This document shows positions 1-11,789 of a DNA stretch of 64,000 nt, piece by piece. The stretch is from positions 1,848,001 through 1,912,000 of the forward strand of contig JAAVLQ010000002.1 of the NCBI GenBank assembly GCA_012103075.1, given 5' to 3'. The notes below the pieces were generated by a model. It made no database searches and had not been told where the DNA came from. It saw only the letters and a list, made by a program, of their open reading frames with translations. Position numbers and translations under genes: made by a program. Positions within the stretch are counted from its first letter, which is position 1, and each line of letters opens with the position of its first letter. This DNA comes from Brucella cytisi (GTDB lineage: Bacteria; Pseudomonadota; Alphaproteobacteria; Rhizobiales; Rhizobiaceae).

Positions 1-412
1 AATCGAACGCAATTCCGCATCTGAAGTAATTTCGTTTGGTCTTTTTCAGGAGCAGTCGTAATTCTTTCAGAGTCACGGCTTCAATCTCGTCCGACCACTC
101 GATCCGCAACCAATTACCCCGAAGCTTCCGACTTCTGATAAGTTCTTGCAATGCAGGAATAATATTCTTCCAAGCCGCCTCGATTGTTACAGCTGTGCTA
201 TGAATAACAGATGCTCTCGCATCGCCGTCTGAAACAGAAATGAACAAGGTCAGCGGTGTTTTCCGCCATGTCTTGAAAAACGGATTGGTGCGAAGGTATT
301 TTTCGATTAGCCGGATTTTGCGTGAGAAACCCAATGAGGTCTCATCTGGAAAAGGGACTTTGCCCTCAATTGTCGAAATCCCTGCGGAATTTTTATCGAA
401 ACATCCATGAGC
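1..412 (-). CDS. Hypothetical protein, partial (runs off left edge)
   Basis: An uninterrupted minus-strand reading frame opens after a TGA at 413-415 and continues off the left edge, so at least 135 codons are visible. No ATG lies in this frame; a TTG at 332-334 preceded by a purine-rich stretch is a possible start, or the 5' end is damaged by an indel like many genes here. Residues include a basic KLRGNW region and a WSDEIEAV segment. No family was recognised and no membrane segment or signal peptide is visible. It lies downstream of the secretion genes on the same strand, with about 100 bp between. It could be a degraded or frameshifted gene. Confidence 0.4.
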
Positions 413-521
413 TCATTCCACCAGCTTGAATTTTTGTTTGAGGATCTTTCAAAAACAAAAGGGAAAAATGTCGGATATTCCGACAATGCATCTTAGGCTC
501 CCTTCGGGTCTCCTCGCATTC

Positions 522-1711
522 CTATCGCTCTCTCAGTGCTTCGCCGGCCCGGTTGAACGGCTTGATCAAATATTCAAATACGGTTTTGCTGCCGGTATGG
601 ATATCCACTGTCGCGACCATACCGGGAACAATCGGAAAGCGACTGCCGTTCTTGTTGAACAATGCATCAGTTTCCGTTTTGATAAAAACGCGGTAGTAGA
701 ATTCTTCGGGCTTGGTCTCATCCTGTATCGTGTCAGGAGAAATACTGACGACCGTGCCCTTCAAACTGCCATAAACTGCATAGTCATACGCCGTTATTTT
801 TACAGTCGCCGGCTGATCGGGGTGGATATAGGCAATGTCACGTGGCGAAATCCGGGCTTCGATGAGCAGTTGGTCATCGAGCGGAACGATAACCATCAGT
901 TTTCCGTTTGGCGGAATTACGCCACCTATTGTTGAAACTTCAATATCTTTCACGATGCCACGTACTGGTGAACGCAAGGTAAGACGAGCCAGAGCATCAG
1001 ATCTGCCACGAATTACCGATGAAAGTGACTCCACTTCGGCGTTTGCTTTCGCCAATTCTTCGCGGGCTTTAACAATATAGTCGGACTGGATTTCGGTTTC
1101 CTTGAGCTGAAGTTCCACCAGCTGTCGTTTCAGGCGAATGACTTCCACATTACTGGCGGCCCCCATCTTCGTCAGCGACTGGCTGATTTCGAGTTCGTCC
1201 TGTGCCAGCTTCACGGATTCAGCTAGCCAGTCGAGGGATTCCTTCAGACTGCGCTTGCGTGCTTCAAAGAGTTTGGTTTCGGATGTCTTGAGCAAGGGGA
1301 AGTCGTCCAGTTCGTCAGGAAAGTCCAGATCACTTCCACTAACCTCGGCTGTCAGTCGCGCCGAACTGGCAAGAGCTGCCCGGTACTTGGCTGCACTTTC
1401 CTGCACCGTCGCTTCAGTAACAGTCGGGTCGAGCTGAGCCAGTATCTTGCCGGGCTCAACAACATCATCCTGACGCACATTCAGCTTCGCAAGGACTCCT
1501 CCCTCCAGAGACTGAATTACCTGTTCCCGGGAGGTAGGAACCACCTTACCGGTCCCGGTCGATACTTCGTCCAGCAGTGCCAGATAGGCCCATACCAGCA
1601 AAACAGCAAAAGCGCACATACAAGTCGCACAAACTTCTTTGCGCGTTTAAGCCGCGCCCCGCCTGTGTTCCCGTTGACCCAATCACCGAAATCTTCCCCG
1701 AGTGCCGCCAT
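522..1711 (-). CDS. HlyD/LapC-like type I secretion membrane fusion protein
   Basis: Periplasmic adaptor of a type I secretion system, expected to bridge the ABC exporter and the TolC-like outer-membrane protein encoded just upstream. The protein begins MAALGEDF, has one N-terminal hydrophobic segment, then a biotinyl-lipoyl-like region (QSLEGGVLAKLNVRQ), a long coiled-coil-rich centre and a beta domain with the PVRGIVKDIEV motif, all typical of the HlyD family; length about 396 residues is usual. The start at 1711 is supported by the Shine-Dalgarno AGGAGGAAGG just upstream, which overlaps the stop codon of the exporter gene. One indel near 1605-1640 splits the membrane segment into two frames; both halves match the family, so a sequencing error is likely. 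Confidence 0.85.
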
Positions 1712-1724
1712 AATGCCCTTCCTC

Positions 1725-3941
1725 CTAGGACTTTCTGGGTGTTTCAACCTTACTCACGCCGAGCAAAGTCTGCAAACCGCGCTCCTTGGTATCATCAAGC
1801 GCGATCTGCCCGTTTTCGACGACGAGCAATCGATTGACGAGCTCAAGAACGCGAGTGCGGTGTGTTGCAATGACTACGGTACGCCCCTCGCTCCATTTGG
1901 CGAACTGCTGAATGAAATGACGTTCGGTTGCTTCGTCCATCGACGAAGTCGGCTCATCAAGCAACACGACAGAGGGATCGCGGACCAACAGGCGCGCCAA
2001 TAAGATGGCTTGCTTCTGCCCTCCGGACAGACCGCTCCCTCCTTCCCGACCAGATGTTCAAGTCCCTGCGCCATTTTCCTGACGAAACTGTCCGCTCCCA
2101 CCATGCTGAGTACGCGCTGGATTTCCTCGTCAGATGCATTGGGCGCGCCCATGATGATATTGTCACGCAGTGTACCGAAAAACAGGCGCGAATTCTGGGT
2201 CAAAAGACCAATGTCGCGCCGCACATCGGCGGGATCAATATGCGACAAAGACAGATGGTCGAGGGCAACATCTCCCTCGCTTGAATCCAGCAATCCCGAC
2301 AAGGCAAGTAATAAAGTGGATTTGCCAGCCCCATTCCGTCCAAGCACAGCAATTCGTTCGCCCTGCTCAATCCGGAGATCTTTCACCGGGAGTACTGGAG
2401 AAGAGCTTTCGTCCCCATAGCGAAACAGCGCATTCTTAAAAGCATAGTCTCCCTTGATATTTGGACAATGAATACGGCTTTCGCTATCGGGATGGTCTAC
2501 CGGCATCTGCATAAGATGGTCGAGGCCCTTTTGCGATCCCGGCGTGCTGTAATCTGCCAGCGATCTGGGAAAACTGACCCATTGGGGCCAACATTCGCGA
2601 ACCTAGAATGGAAGCTCCCACCAATGCCCCGGTTGTTATATCTCCACTGATTACCATTGGTGCGCCAAGGAAAACGGTTAGCGCATAGACACCGGTCTGA
2701 ACATTCTGTGTCCGTGTACTTAATCCATTGGTAATCGAACGAAGCCTGATTTGCGCTTCACCGGTCACAGCGTTGAAATGGTTCCATTGCTGCTGAAAGC
2801 GATCCTCAGCCTGCAGACTTTTAATGTCCTCGATGCCCTGTACTGTTTCGACCAACATGGCGTTGCGCAAGGATGATTCACGCATTGCCTCATTTGCGTG
2901 CTTACGTATACGCCTTTGCAAAAGGATACCCGGCAGGACAAGAGCGAACATCGCACCTATCGGGATAAAGACAAGAGATCCTGCCAGCCAGCCGAACAAT
3001 GCGAGGAACAGAAGAAAAAAAAAGGGAGGTCGGCGATTGCTGATACAGTCGTCGATGTCAACAATTCGCGCACTTGTTCGACATCGCGCAATTGCGCGAT
3101 AAATGAACCTGTCGATGTCGGCCGGGCCCTATTGCGTACGCGCAACGCATGGCCAAACACGACATCGGACATTTCCGTGTCTGTCCGCTTGCCGAGCATG
3201 TCAATTATGCCCATGCGGGCTCGACGCATCATGAAATCGAAGAACAGCGCCGAGCACACCGCTGAACAATACGTAGAGCGTATTGAAGGACTGGGCCGGA
3301 ACCACGCGATCGTAGACCTGCATTGAGAAAAAATAATGCCTGCCGGGCCGAGTGTATTGGCTATAAGCGAAGCAACCACGACGTGGACATAGGAACCGTA
3401 ATCGCGAAAGACGATACGTCTCAGCCAGTTTTCCCCTGAAGGGCTTGATATAGGCATCAACGCGTGCATCAGGGACAGTTCTAGCAGGGCGGGCGAGCAA
3501 AACACGGCGTGTTTTTGCCAACAGTTCATCGAGCACGTAGACTTGTTCGAGCCTTTGTTCACCACTCAACCAGACTGCAGCTTCCCGGTCCTTTGAAATT
3601 TTGTGAACAACGACCAACTGCCCATCCGTCAGCTCCAGAATGAACGGAACGTGCCAGCTCGAAAAATTGATATTCTTTGTCTCGACCAGCTTGACGCCGA
3701 GGCCCATGCTGCGGGCAATAGCGTGAAGCTTCGTTTCGATAGCTGCTTTGTCGCCCTCGGCAGCGACTGCGAGTTTGGCCTTCTGAACCGAGAGTGGAAG
3801 CCGATAATATTGCGCAACAAGGCGCAATGCCTCCAACCAGTAATCCGCATGGCCCGGATGGCATTGTGGTTGATGAGCAGCCTCCGAGCGACCAAACGTC
3901 AGAACTGAGCCCATGTCGGGAGGATTTTCCCCGTGTTTCAT
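1725..3941 (-). CDS. Type I secretion ABC exporter (LapB/HlyB-like), interrupted by frameshifts
   Basis: Inner-membrane ATPase/permease for export of the large adhesin encoded upstream. In order: an N-terminal C39-like domain (about residues 25-130) without the catalytic cysteine motif, as in RTX and LapB-type exporters; a six-helix transmembrane region; and a nucleotide-binding domain with Walker A (GRNGAGKST), signature LSGGQ readable near 2015-2040, Walker B (SVVLLDEPTSSMD) and the H-loop (ATHRTR). The start ATG overlaps the TolC gene stop (ATGA), indicating translational coupling. At least six indels break the frame (about 3440, 3330, 3245, the A9 run at 3015-3023, 2545 and 2035), yet every conserved motif survives. 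This argues for sequence error rather than a dead gene. Confidence 0.85.
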
Positions 3942-5407
3942 TGGCTGGGCGTGCCTCCTCGCACCATCTTCGGATTGACGCCAAACTCCTTACGGACCTT
4001 GCCGGTATTATAAAGACAGCTGATATTCAGCCGGCGGAGATCGTGAATCGTGTTGGCGATTTGAAATCGCGACTCATGCAGTTCTTGTTCGGCATTGAGA
4101 AGATCGAGCAAAGTGCGTGTTCCAAGCTCCACATATTGCTCACGATACAGATCTCGGGTTTTGACCATCATGTCAGCGCGCGATTCCAGCGACCCCATCA
4201 AACGACCTAGAGTTCCGATCTGACTTCGCGCCTCCATGAGATTGCGATTGACGTCGTACTGGGCCGTACTGAGGCGGCTTCCGCCGACTGTAACGCGTAA
4301 GCTGCAGCTCTTTTAAGTGCTCCCGTCTGACCACCATTGTAGAGACTTGCAGACACATTCACACCGACAGCGTATTCGGGTTGACGGTCATTGCTTCTTG
4401 TATCATCGCGAGACGCATTAAGATCATATCCGGTTGAAGCCTCCAGCGATATGGTAGGGAATGCTTCAGCACGGCTGGCGGCCAATTGGGACTTTGCCTC
4501 TTCCTTCTCAGCCTTTGCCTGAAGCATAGCCGGCACTTCTTCCCAATCTGGCACTGCAGTGTCACAAGCCTTGCTCAGCCAACCGGGCGCATCGGAAGTC
4601 GGATTTGGTGTCCCTCCTCCCATCAATGCACCAAGCGCAGTTTGCCAACGATTCAGTTCCGACTGGAACTGTAACTGGGTAGCCAATGCAGATTCTACGC
4701 GTGCATCAGCTTGCACCTTGTCCGACATGGTGCTTGCGCCCTTGTCGGTTCGCTGATTGACGAGACCCGCAATACGCCTGACCCCCTCGACCTGTTCCTG
4801 AGCCAGAAACGACAACCGCCTGTAACGTTGTACTTCGACCACAGCATTCGCAGTATCTCGGGACAGATCATCGATTGCGAGAAGAAGGCGTGCGTTGCTG
4901 ATGTCCTTAACGGCACGTTCTATATCGACTTTGCTGGACACCTTGCCAAAATCGTAGAGTAATTGGGATGCAGAAACATTGAAATTCGGTCGCCAACCCG
5001 CACGATTATTGCTTTGATATCCGGAATCCAGACCGGCATTCAACTTTGGATAATATCCTGCTTGCGCAGCACGGATACGTTCATCAGCCCGGTAGATACG
5101 TCCCGTCGCTTCACTAACCGCAGGATGCCACCCCACGGCGCGACGGACAGCGGCTTCCATGGTTATCGAGCCTGAGGCTACCGTGGCCGAAGCCGTAGAC
5201 GCGGCCATATTACTCCTGTCGACCGCGGATCGTGGAGGATTAGGCGCCGCCGTCGACAGGAGTTGGGGGGACCCGGGTTGTCGCAGCTTTGCGGTCAAGG
5301 CCCCTATCGATCGAAACAGTTTCCGTATCGGTTGTTTGGCATCCGACCAAAAGCCATGAGACAAACATGAAAGTCGTGGCATGACTTTGAAACCGGGTTT
5401 TACGCAT
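3938..5407 (-). CDS. TolC/LapE-like outer-membrane factor, predicted lipoprotein
   Basis: Outer-membrane channel of the type I system (TolC family; AAGYYPKLNAGLDSGY and QLLYDFGK are typical). The start at 5407 gives the N-terminus MRKTRFQSHATTF followed by a hydrophobic stretch and the lipobox LLVGC, so the mature protein would be lipid-anchored. A longer start at 5421 in another frame lacks any signal peptide and is rejected. Two indels are inferred: one base too many in the G6 run at 5265-5270 (C6 on the coding strand), and one near 4230 between the two halves of the OEP domain. Length of about 490 residues suits the family. It is first of three co-oriented secretion genes, separated from the adhesin gene by a hairpin. 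Confidence 0.85.
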
Positions 5408-5454
5408 TTAAGATCCGTCATTACCAGCCAAGGCCTGAAGTTTATCGGATGGCT

Positions 5455-5482
5455 CCCTGCCGCCGATGGGTTGGCGGCAGGG
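5455..5482 (-). terminator. Hairpin between adhesin and secretion genes
   Basis: Perfect 10-bp inverted repeat, CCCTGCCGCC and GGCGGCAGGG, with an 8-nt loop. It sits 9 bp after the adhesin stop codon and 48 bp before the TolC-like start, reading on the minus strand. No U-run follows, so it may attenuate or stabilise mRNA between adhesin and secretion genes rather than terminate fully. Confidence 0.6.
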
Positions 5483-5490
5483 CAGACCGA

Positions 5491-8400
5491 TCAAACCACG
5501 TGTGCGGTATGGACTTGGTCTTCTTGCGCAAGTGGATCAGGCGTCAGATAGGCCAGCGGATCATCTGTAACGCTGCCCTCGCCGATCGCGACCGAAGCCG
5601 TATCAGCGCTGCTCAACGTGGTTGGAGACCCACTTTCTCCAATGTCACTCTCGCTGGTTGGCAAGGTGATTTCGCCACTACCATCATCAAGAACGATGCT
5701 CTCTTGAAGGATTTCAGACTGATCGTGATGAGCGAACTGCTCGTCTCCATTGGTTGTCAGCTCATTCATTGGCACAACATCATCACCCGTGCTGAGGAAA
5801 GCAACATTCGCTGTGCCGCTATCTGTTTCTTCCCTTGTATGGTCGTGTTTACGTTCACAGTAAGCGTAGCTTCCTGATAAACACCGTTATGTTCAATCCG
5901 GTAGGTGAACGTATCTGTGAAGTCACCACCTGCTGTTGCCCGATCATCCGGTGTGTAGGTATAAGAACCATCGGCATTGATCTCCAGAGCGCCATAATTA
6001 CCCTGAACTACCCGGGAAGCACCTTCTACGACGTCCGGGAATGTAGTGCCATCACCGGACACCGAAAGTGGCGGCAGTTCTGTTCCGATCAGATCATTAT
6101 CGAACAGATTGCCTTCTGCAACGAAGGTATCACTTACAGTATATTCGTCCAGATGGGTAATCGAGGATGCTATATCCACACTGACTGCACCTGCAAGACT
6201 CAGGCCGGTATCGACTTCCATCCTGACGCGATATTCGCCAATCGGGAGGTCCGGAACCAGAATGTCACCCACACCGCCAGATCCGAGCAAGCTGAGAAGC
6301 TGACTGGTGTTATAAATGGCATACTGCCCCCAGTTGCCTTCTCCGTCGTTCATTTCGACATAAAGAACGACACCCGTTCCCAGTGCCCAGAAGGCTGCCC
6401 GCATCCACGGTCAGGGTAATATCTTGGGTGGTGTTGGCTTCGACCTCAAAGCTGCTGCTTACAAGGCTACCAGTTCCTACCGGCGGAAGGCCCGGGATCG
6501 AGACAACCCAACTATACTCGACTGCATCAGGAATGCTCTCACCGGGGTTACCACATAGTCATATTCAACACCCGCCAACGCAGTATCATCAGCTACCAGT
6601 TCACCATCGAGATTGATGCTCAGATTGGCCTCTACTGAATTGGTGCCATCGGAGATGGTATAGGTGAAGACTTCCGACTGGCCGACCGAAGAAGTGTCTC
6701 CGTTGGGAGTATAGGTGTAGGAACCGTCTGCATTGATAACCAGAGTACCAAAGGCGCCATCAATGGTCGCACTGCCGTCTACGAGCTGAACAACCGTTCC
6801 ATCGCTGAATGCTACCTGCGTAACTTCGGTTCCCGGAACGATGGTATCCTCACCGGCTTCGCCAGTAACAGCACCGTCGGGATCAATCACGTTGCCACTG
6901 ACGGGAGTATCGCCGTCCACGAAACTGTGCTCGGTGAGCGAAACGGTGACCGATGTATCCTGAATAAGTGTCAGTGTATTGCTGAGAAGAGCCTCCGCCA
7001 CGGCCCCTAAGACCGTATCCAATGACCCTGTCAGACCCAGATTACCAAGCGCTGTAGAGAGTACTTCAACCAGTTGACCGGCTCCAATAGCCGTGGTGGT
7101 GTCAAGAATTGGCTCGAGAATATTGACCACCACAGTGCCCAGAGGCAGGCCTATTCCCGGCAGTATCTCACCATTGAGGGCGGTTTCTACCGCATCCGGA
7201 CCAGAGCCCGGTTCTCTGCGCCGAGTACAACTCCACCCTGACCCAGTTCTTCCAGAGATACCCCGTCACCGTCAGCATCAAGGAGAGACCCCAGTGCGCT
7301 CTCGCCCCTTGCGTACGACGACGGTATAATCTCCGGGCTCAAGCCCGGTGATATTTGCAACCGGGTATTGTCTCCGGTTAGACCGAGCAGTCCTACACCA
7401 GCAACGTCCCCGACTAATGGATCATTGCCCGTAGTCAGCACCTGCACAAGATTGCCATCGGCGTCGTAGACTTCAACGTTAAAGGCATCCGCCACCGCTA
7501 TAAGCGCACTCTGACTGACCTCGATAGTAACGTCGCCGCTCGAGCCGGCTGCTACGGTAAATGCAACGCCAGCAGCATTACTACCGTCATCAAGCAGCCC
7601 CAGCAGTTGGAGATTTTCGTCGGTGACAGGCGCATGAGCCGTCGATTCCCGGCCGCCCATGTCGACATCTGCCGTATCGTCGGCTCCCTCAAGAGCGGCG
7701 ATTGTGACAGCACCAAGCGAACCAGACAAACTGGTATTGCCTGCGCCATCGGTCTGACGCACCTGAACGTCTCCAGCTGCATAAGTATCGTTTCCAAGCT
7801 GGAAACTGGTACCGCTACCGCTTTGCCGGTCGCACCACCGTCGGTGCTGTATTCCCGTGTTGCGCCATCTTCGAGGCCGCTGACGAGAATTGTGTTGTCA
7901 CTGGTGATACCGTCATCGGCGATCCCGGTGTCATTAGCAAGCTCGGCTGTCGGTGCATCTGGAGCATCAGCGTCTGCATCGGCATCCGCGTCTGCATCAG
8001 CATCTGCATCGGCATCCGCGTCCGCATCAGCGTCTGCGTCTGCATCGGCATCGGCATCAGCATCCGCATCAGCATCGGCATCGGCATCCGCGTCTGCATC
8101 AGCATCTGCATCGGCATCCGCGTCTGCATCAGCATCTGCATCGGCATCAGCATCAGCATCAGCGTCTGCATCCGCATCAGCGTCTGCGTCTGCATCGGCA
8201 TCGGCATCAGCATCGGCATCGGCATCGGCATCGGCATCGGCGTCAGCATCCGCATCAGCATCGGCATCCGCGCGTCTGCATCAGCATCAGCATCCGCATC
8301 AGCGTCGGCATCTGCATCAGCGTCAGCGTCAGCATCGGCATCGGCGTCAGCGTCAGCATCAGCATCGGCGTCTGCATCGGCATCGGCGTCAGCATCCGCA

Positions 8401-9822
8401 TCTGCATCAGCGTCAGCATCGGCGTCTGCATCAGCATCCGCATCAGCATCCGCATCGGCGTCTGCATCGGCATCGGCATCGGCATCGGCGTCAGCATCCG
8501 CATCAGCGTCGGCATCTGCATCAGCGTCTGCATCCGCGTCTGCATCCGCATCGGCGTCTGCATCAGCATCCGCGTCAGCGTCGGCATCCGCGTCAGCGTC
8601 TGCATCAGCGTCCGCATCAGCATCGGCATCGGCATCAGCGTCAGCATCCGCATCAGCATCCGCATCAGCGTCGGCATCTGCATCAGCGTCTGCATCAGCG
8701 TCCGCATCAGCATCGGCATCGGCGTCAGCGTCTGCATCCGCATCGGCGTCTGCATCAGCATCCGCGTCAGCGTCGGCATCCGCGTCAGCGTCTGCATCAG
8801 CGTCCGCATCAGCATCGGCATCGGCATCTGCATCGGCATCCGCGTCAGCATCAGCATCAGCGTCTGCATCTGCATCAGCGTCAGCATCCGCGTCTGCATC
8901 GGCGTCAGCGTCAGCGTCTGCATCCGCGTCAGCGTCTGCATCAGCGTCCGCATCAGCATCGGCATCGGCGTCAGCGTCAGCGTCGGCATCAGCATCGGCG
9001 TCTGCATCGGCATCGGCGTCAGCGTCTGCATCCGCATCGGCGTCTGCATCGGCATCGGCATCCGCGTCTGCATCCGCGTCAGCGTCGGCATCCGCGTCAG
9101 CGTCTGCATCAGCGTCCGCATCAGCATCGGCATCGGCGTCTGCATCCGCATCAGCGTCCGCATCAGCATCGGCATCGGCGTCTGCATCAGCATCCGCGTC
9201 AGCGTCGGCATCCGCGTCAGCGTCTGCATCAGCGTCCGCATCAGCATCGGCATCGGCGTCTGCATCGGCATCAGCGTCAGCGTCTGCATCCGCATCGGCG
9301 TCTGCATCAGCATCCGCGTCAGCGTCTGCATCAGCATCGGCGTCAGCGTCAGCGTCTGCATCCGCGTCAGCATCAGCATCAGCGTCTGCATCACTATCGT
9401 CATCATCATCGTCAGAGCTTGAGGAGGCTATAATAGCTGCGCCCGCACCCAATCCGAGCAATCCCAACAAGACGGGACCGAGATTTCCTGATCCACCGGC
9501 AAGCTGGTCCACTGACTGAATTTCAGCAAAATTGAAATCGGCCAGTCCCTCGCTATGTTGGCCAGCCCAAAGCTTGCCATCATCGTCTTCAAGAACCAGC
9601 TCATTATTCTGGCCAGCCGCAAAATGCGCATAAAAATTTACAACTCGAATGGAGCTACCGTCATCAAGTCGAATGACAAGGTCATTTCCTACTTTCTCAT
9701 AACCCGAAACAGCTTTCGGGCTCAGCGAAAAGTTTAACGACGCTTGGTTGCGTCAAGACAATATTATTCTGCCCGACTGATTGAGATTCGCCGGATACCT
9801 TATTGTAAACAATGGCTGCCAT
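5491..9822 (-). CDS. BapA-like giant repeat adhesin, type I secretion substrate (frameshifted)
   Basis: Predicted surface/biofilm adhesin of about 1,440 residues. The N-terminus MAAIVYNKVSGESQSVG leads into a BapA-prefix-like domain (about residues 1-110, with KVGNDLVIRLDDGS and VVNFYAHF), then a hydrophobic Gly/Ala patch and a run of aspartates. An Asp-Ala tract of almost 490 residues follows, then Ig-like/VCBS-type modules (LVINADGSYTYTPNGD and ALEINADGSYTYTPDD), and an acidic C-terminus ending in TAHVV, as expected of a type I secretion signal. The start is set by AAGGAGAGGGTT just upstream. Around eight indels break the frame (about 9715, 8273, 7828, 7330, 7300, 7205, 6520, 6405 and 5800); for example a single missing T near 7828 would restore the ATWQSGSG reading. 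The downstream secretion genes are its probable exporter. Confidence 0.85.
7953..9412 (-). repeat. Asp-Ala dipeptide tract (degenerate hexanucleotide GAYGCN array)
   Basis: About 1.46 kb of uninterrupted six-base units encoding (Asp-Ala)n on the minus strand; on the plus strand the same units read GCNTCN. Third positions vary, so the tract is not a pure microsatellite. A 50-nt block recurs at 8584, 8776, 8920, 9088 and 9208, showing expansion by segmental duplication. One two-base insertion (GCGCG near 8273) shifts the frame. The tract acts as a flexible, highly acidic, potentially calcium-binding stalk between the N-terminal domain and the Ig-like modules. Confidence 0.9.
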
Positions 9823-10199
9823 AACCCTCTCCTTAACAAGAACAGGGGTTCGAAAATGATAAATGAAAGCAACAAGCCGGAAACGCCAGCAAAGCTGGCA
9901 TTTTATAGTAGGGTAATTATCGTATGAAAAGTACCTGCAATGTATTTTGCAGAACTATTCCCCGCATTGCCGACCTGACAATCATTCGAACCCAATCCCT
10001 CCATCTAATTCTCCGCTTGAAAAACTAATCAACATTCAACTACTGTCTATGCAGAAATCGACGCGTTTTGTACAAAATTGACTTTCGAGCAAGAATTTTT
10101 TAGTAACGACATATTTATGTATCTTTGCTCGGAAGAGCACTTAGAATACTCCATATAGCGTTCGCCTCGATTCCAGTGGGCTTGAAATCAGGATGGGGA
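9823..10199. promoter_or_regulatory. Divergent intergenic region of adhesin and AraC genes
   Basis: 377 bp, AT-rich, without a supported gene. It carries the adhesin Shine-Dalgarno (AAGGAGAGG, minus strand, about 9825-9833), a small hairpin GCCAGC-aaa-GCTGGC at 9885-9899, and the AraC gene ribosome site AGGATGGGGA just before 10200. No promoter could be fixed with confidence. The arrangement suggests that the AraC protein controls the adhesin, but no direct repeat typical of an AraC operator was recognised. Confidence 0.5.
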
Positions 10200-11136
10200 A
10201 TGACAAGCAATCGTGACGATCTGGTCAGCACCACGACCTTCATTGAAGATTACGCCGGAACAACATTATTGAAATCCAGCGCTAGTCTTGGATCATTAAA
10301 TGTTCAATTGAGTAGTTATCGGATAACGCCGTGCCAACTTAATCTTGCTCGTGATTCTCACCTCAAGGTGATAATGATTGCTGAAGGCCGCATTCACGGT
10401 TCTTTCGCGGAAGGGGCATCAACTAAGCGATTAAATCTCGAAACATCCTCAGTCTGCATTATCCCTCCCCGCGCGCCGCTAAATATACGAATAGATTCCA
10501 TTGCAGAAGTTGACGTGATCTGCATTTCCGAACGGACATTGCAAAGTCTTACAAACGAATTTTCGATACTCACCAATAATCTTTTTTGAGCTAAATAACG
10601 CATTTTCGGTTCAGGATGAGCTTCTATTTCAGACTTTCATATCGATGAAGGAGGTCAGAGATTACCAAGGTACATTCTCGCGAATTGAGATGGAATACTT
10701 GTCTCGACTTTTAGTTTCGCGAATAATAACCCGATATTCAAAATTTAATCATGAAAGTTTACTTGACAGCGGTAAACTATCCCGCAGTATACTCAATAAA
10801 GTGTATACTTATGTAGAAGATAATCTGCATCGTCGCATCACCACCAATAGTCTGTGCGATTTGGCAGGCGTTGGACCGGCGCATTTTTCACGATTATTCA
10901 AGAAGGCCACGGGCCTGACAGTCCATCAGTACGTTATTGCGAAGAGGATTGAGCGGGCCCGTACCCTATTGGAAACAACCGATACGCCAATTGCAGAAGT
11001 GGCTCACGACTGTGGTTTTGCTGACCAAATGCACCTAACGCGTGTTTTTGGCGCATCTACAGGTACTAGCCCAGCCTCGTTTCGACGCAAAATCCGCGAC
11101 CGGCAAGCTTCGCCGCGAAGTTCCAGAGTAAATTGA
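10200..11136 (+). CDS. AraC-family transcriptional regulator (one frameshift)
   Basis: About 312 residues. The N-terminal half (MTSNRDDLVSTTTFIEDYAG to about residue 130) resembles the AraC_binding_2-type ligand domain. The C-terminal 100 residues contain two helix-turn-helix motifs (TTNSLCDLAGVGPAHFSRLFKK and AEVAHDCGFADQMHLTRVFG) and the family signature region. The ATG at 10200 has a good ribosome site; the upstream in-frame ATG at 10125 does not. A T6 run at 10582-10587 causes a premature TGA; one T fewer restores a continuous frame reading NLFELNNAFSVQDELL. It is divergent from the adhesin gene and is the obvious candidate for its regulator. Confidence 0.82.
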
Positions 11137-11789
11137 AGCATTCAGACAGTTACACCTCAACAGGCCATGGAGTTCAAGTAAATTCCGGAGAGAGGCGCAG
11201 TGCCCGCACTGGGCGTTTTCAGACTTAAAAAGCCAGCTATCTGCCGGGGAAATCTGGTGGATAGTTTACAACTTACAAATCTGCAGCTTGCTTGTTCCAT
11301 GACTAGAGCCTACTTTGCGCTGAATAGTAGGGCTCGGGGGTGGAGCGATGAACAGGTCGGGGGTAACCGCGGCGCGGCAAAAGTTGCAAATGCGGCTTTT
11401 GATGTCGGGTCAAGATGTTCGTTTTGAGCACATTGGTTACGTGCAGTCGTATTGTCAGGCAGATCATAACAAGTGCAGGTATAGCGAGTGAAGCCTGTTG
11501 CTATCCGGATGATCCGGTCTCCTTTGCAGCGTCTTTATCAAGGCTCTTTACTGGCGTTGCATATTTCCGGGACCGGGACTGCCCATTGAGAAACATCCGG
11601 TGCCTGTCCGGCTAAATCAAGCACCGATCCTGTACAATGTAATGTTTCAAGGACGAACCTATCTTCCGCCTCGGTGAAACGTGTAAAAAAAATGCACCTC
11701 GTAGGCGCAGATATGTGCAGAGCAGTAAACAAGATTTCGCCCCTGTTCGAAATTAAGCTGTCTGCCGCGTTTCCCTTTGGAGGTTCGAA
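11137..11789. other. Intergenic region, no gene supported
   Basis: About 650 bp between the AraC gene and a small CDS. Short open frames exist on both strands but none has a convincing ribosome site, codon pattern or recognisable motif. Two stretches here and at about 12205-12230 share the wording GAAATCTGGTGGATA / GAGATTTGGTGGATA. This hints at old duplicated material, but nothing can be assigned. Confidence 0.4.

Noticed and set aside
8255..9409. Minus-strand frame of Met-Pro/Met-Gln repeats
   Set aside because: An alternative frame of the same hexanucleotide array; no start signal and no protein-like composition.
7953..9412. Short regularly spaced repeats suggesting CRISPR
   Set aside because: No unique spacers, unit of six bases, coding, and no cas genes in the window.
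7607..9433. A 608-codon plus-strand open frame of Ser-Ala and then His-Arg repeats
   Set aside because: It is the antisense of the Asp-Ala tract: six-base units stay open in several frames. The minus-strand frame has the ribosome site, conserved N-terminal domain and type I secretion context.
11200..11615. Overlapping short plus-strand frames after the AraC gene
   Set aside because: Mutually inconsistent, low-complexity translations without ribosome sites.
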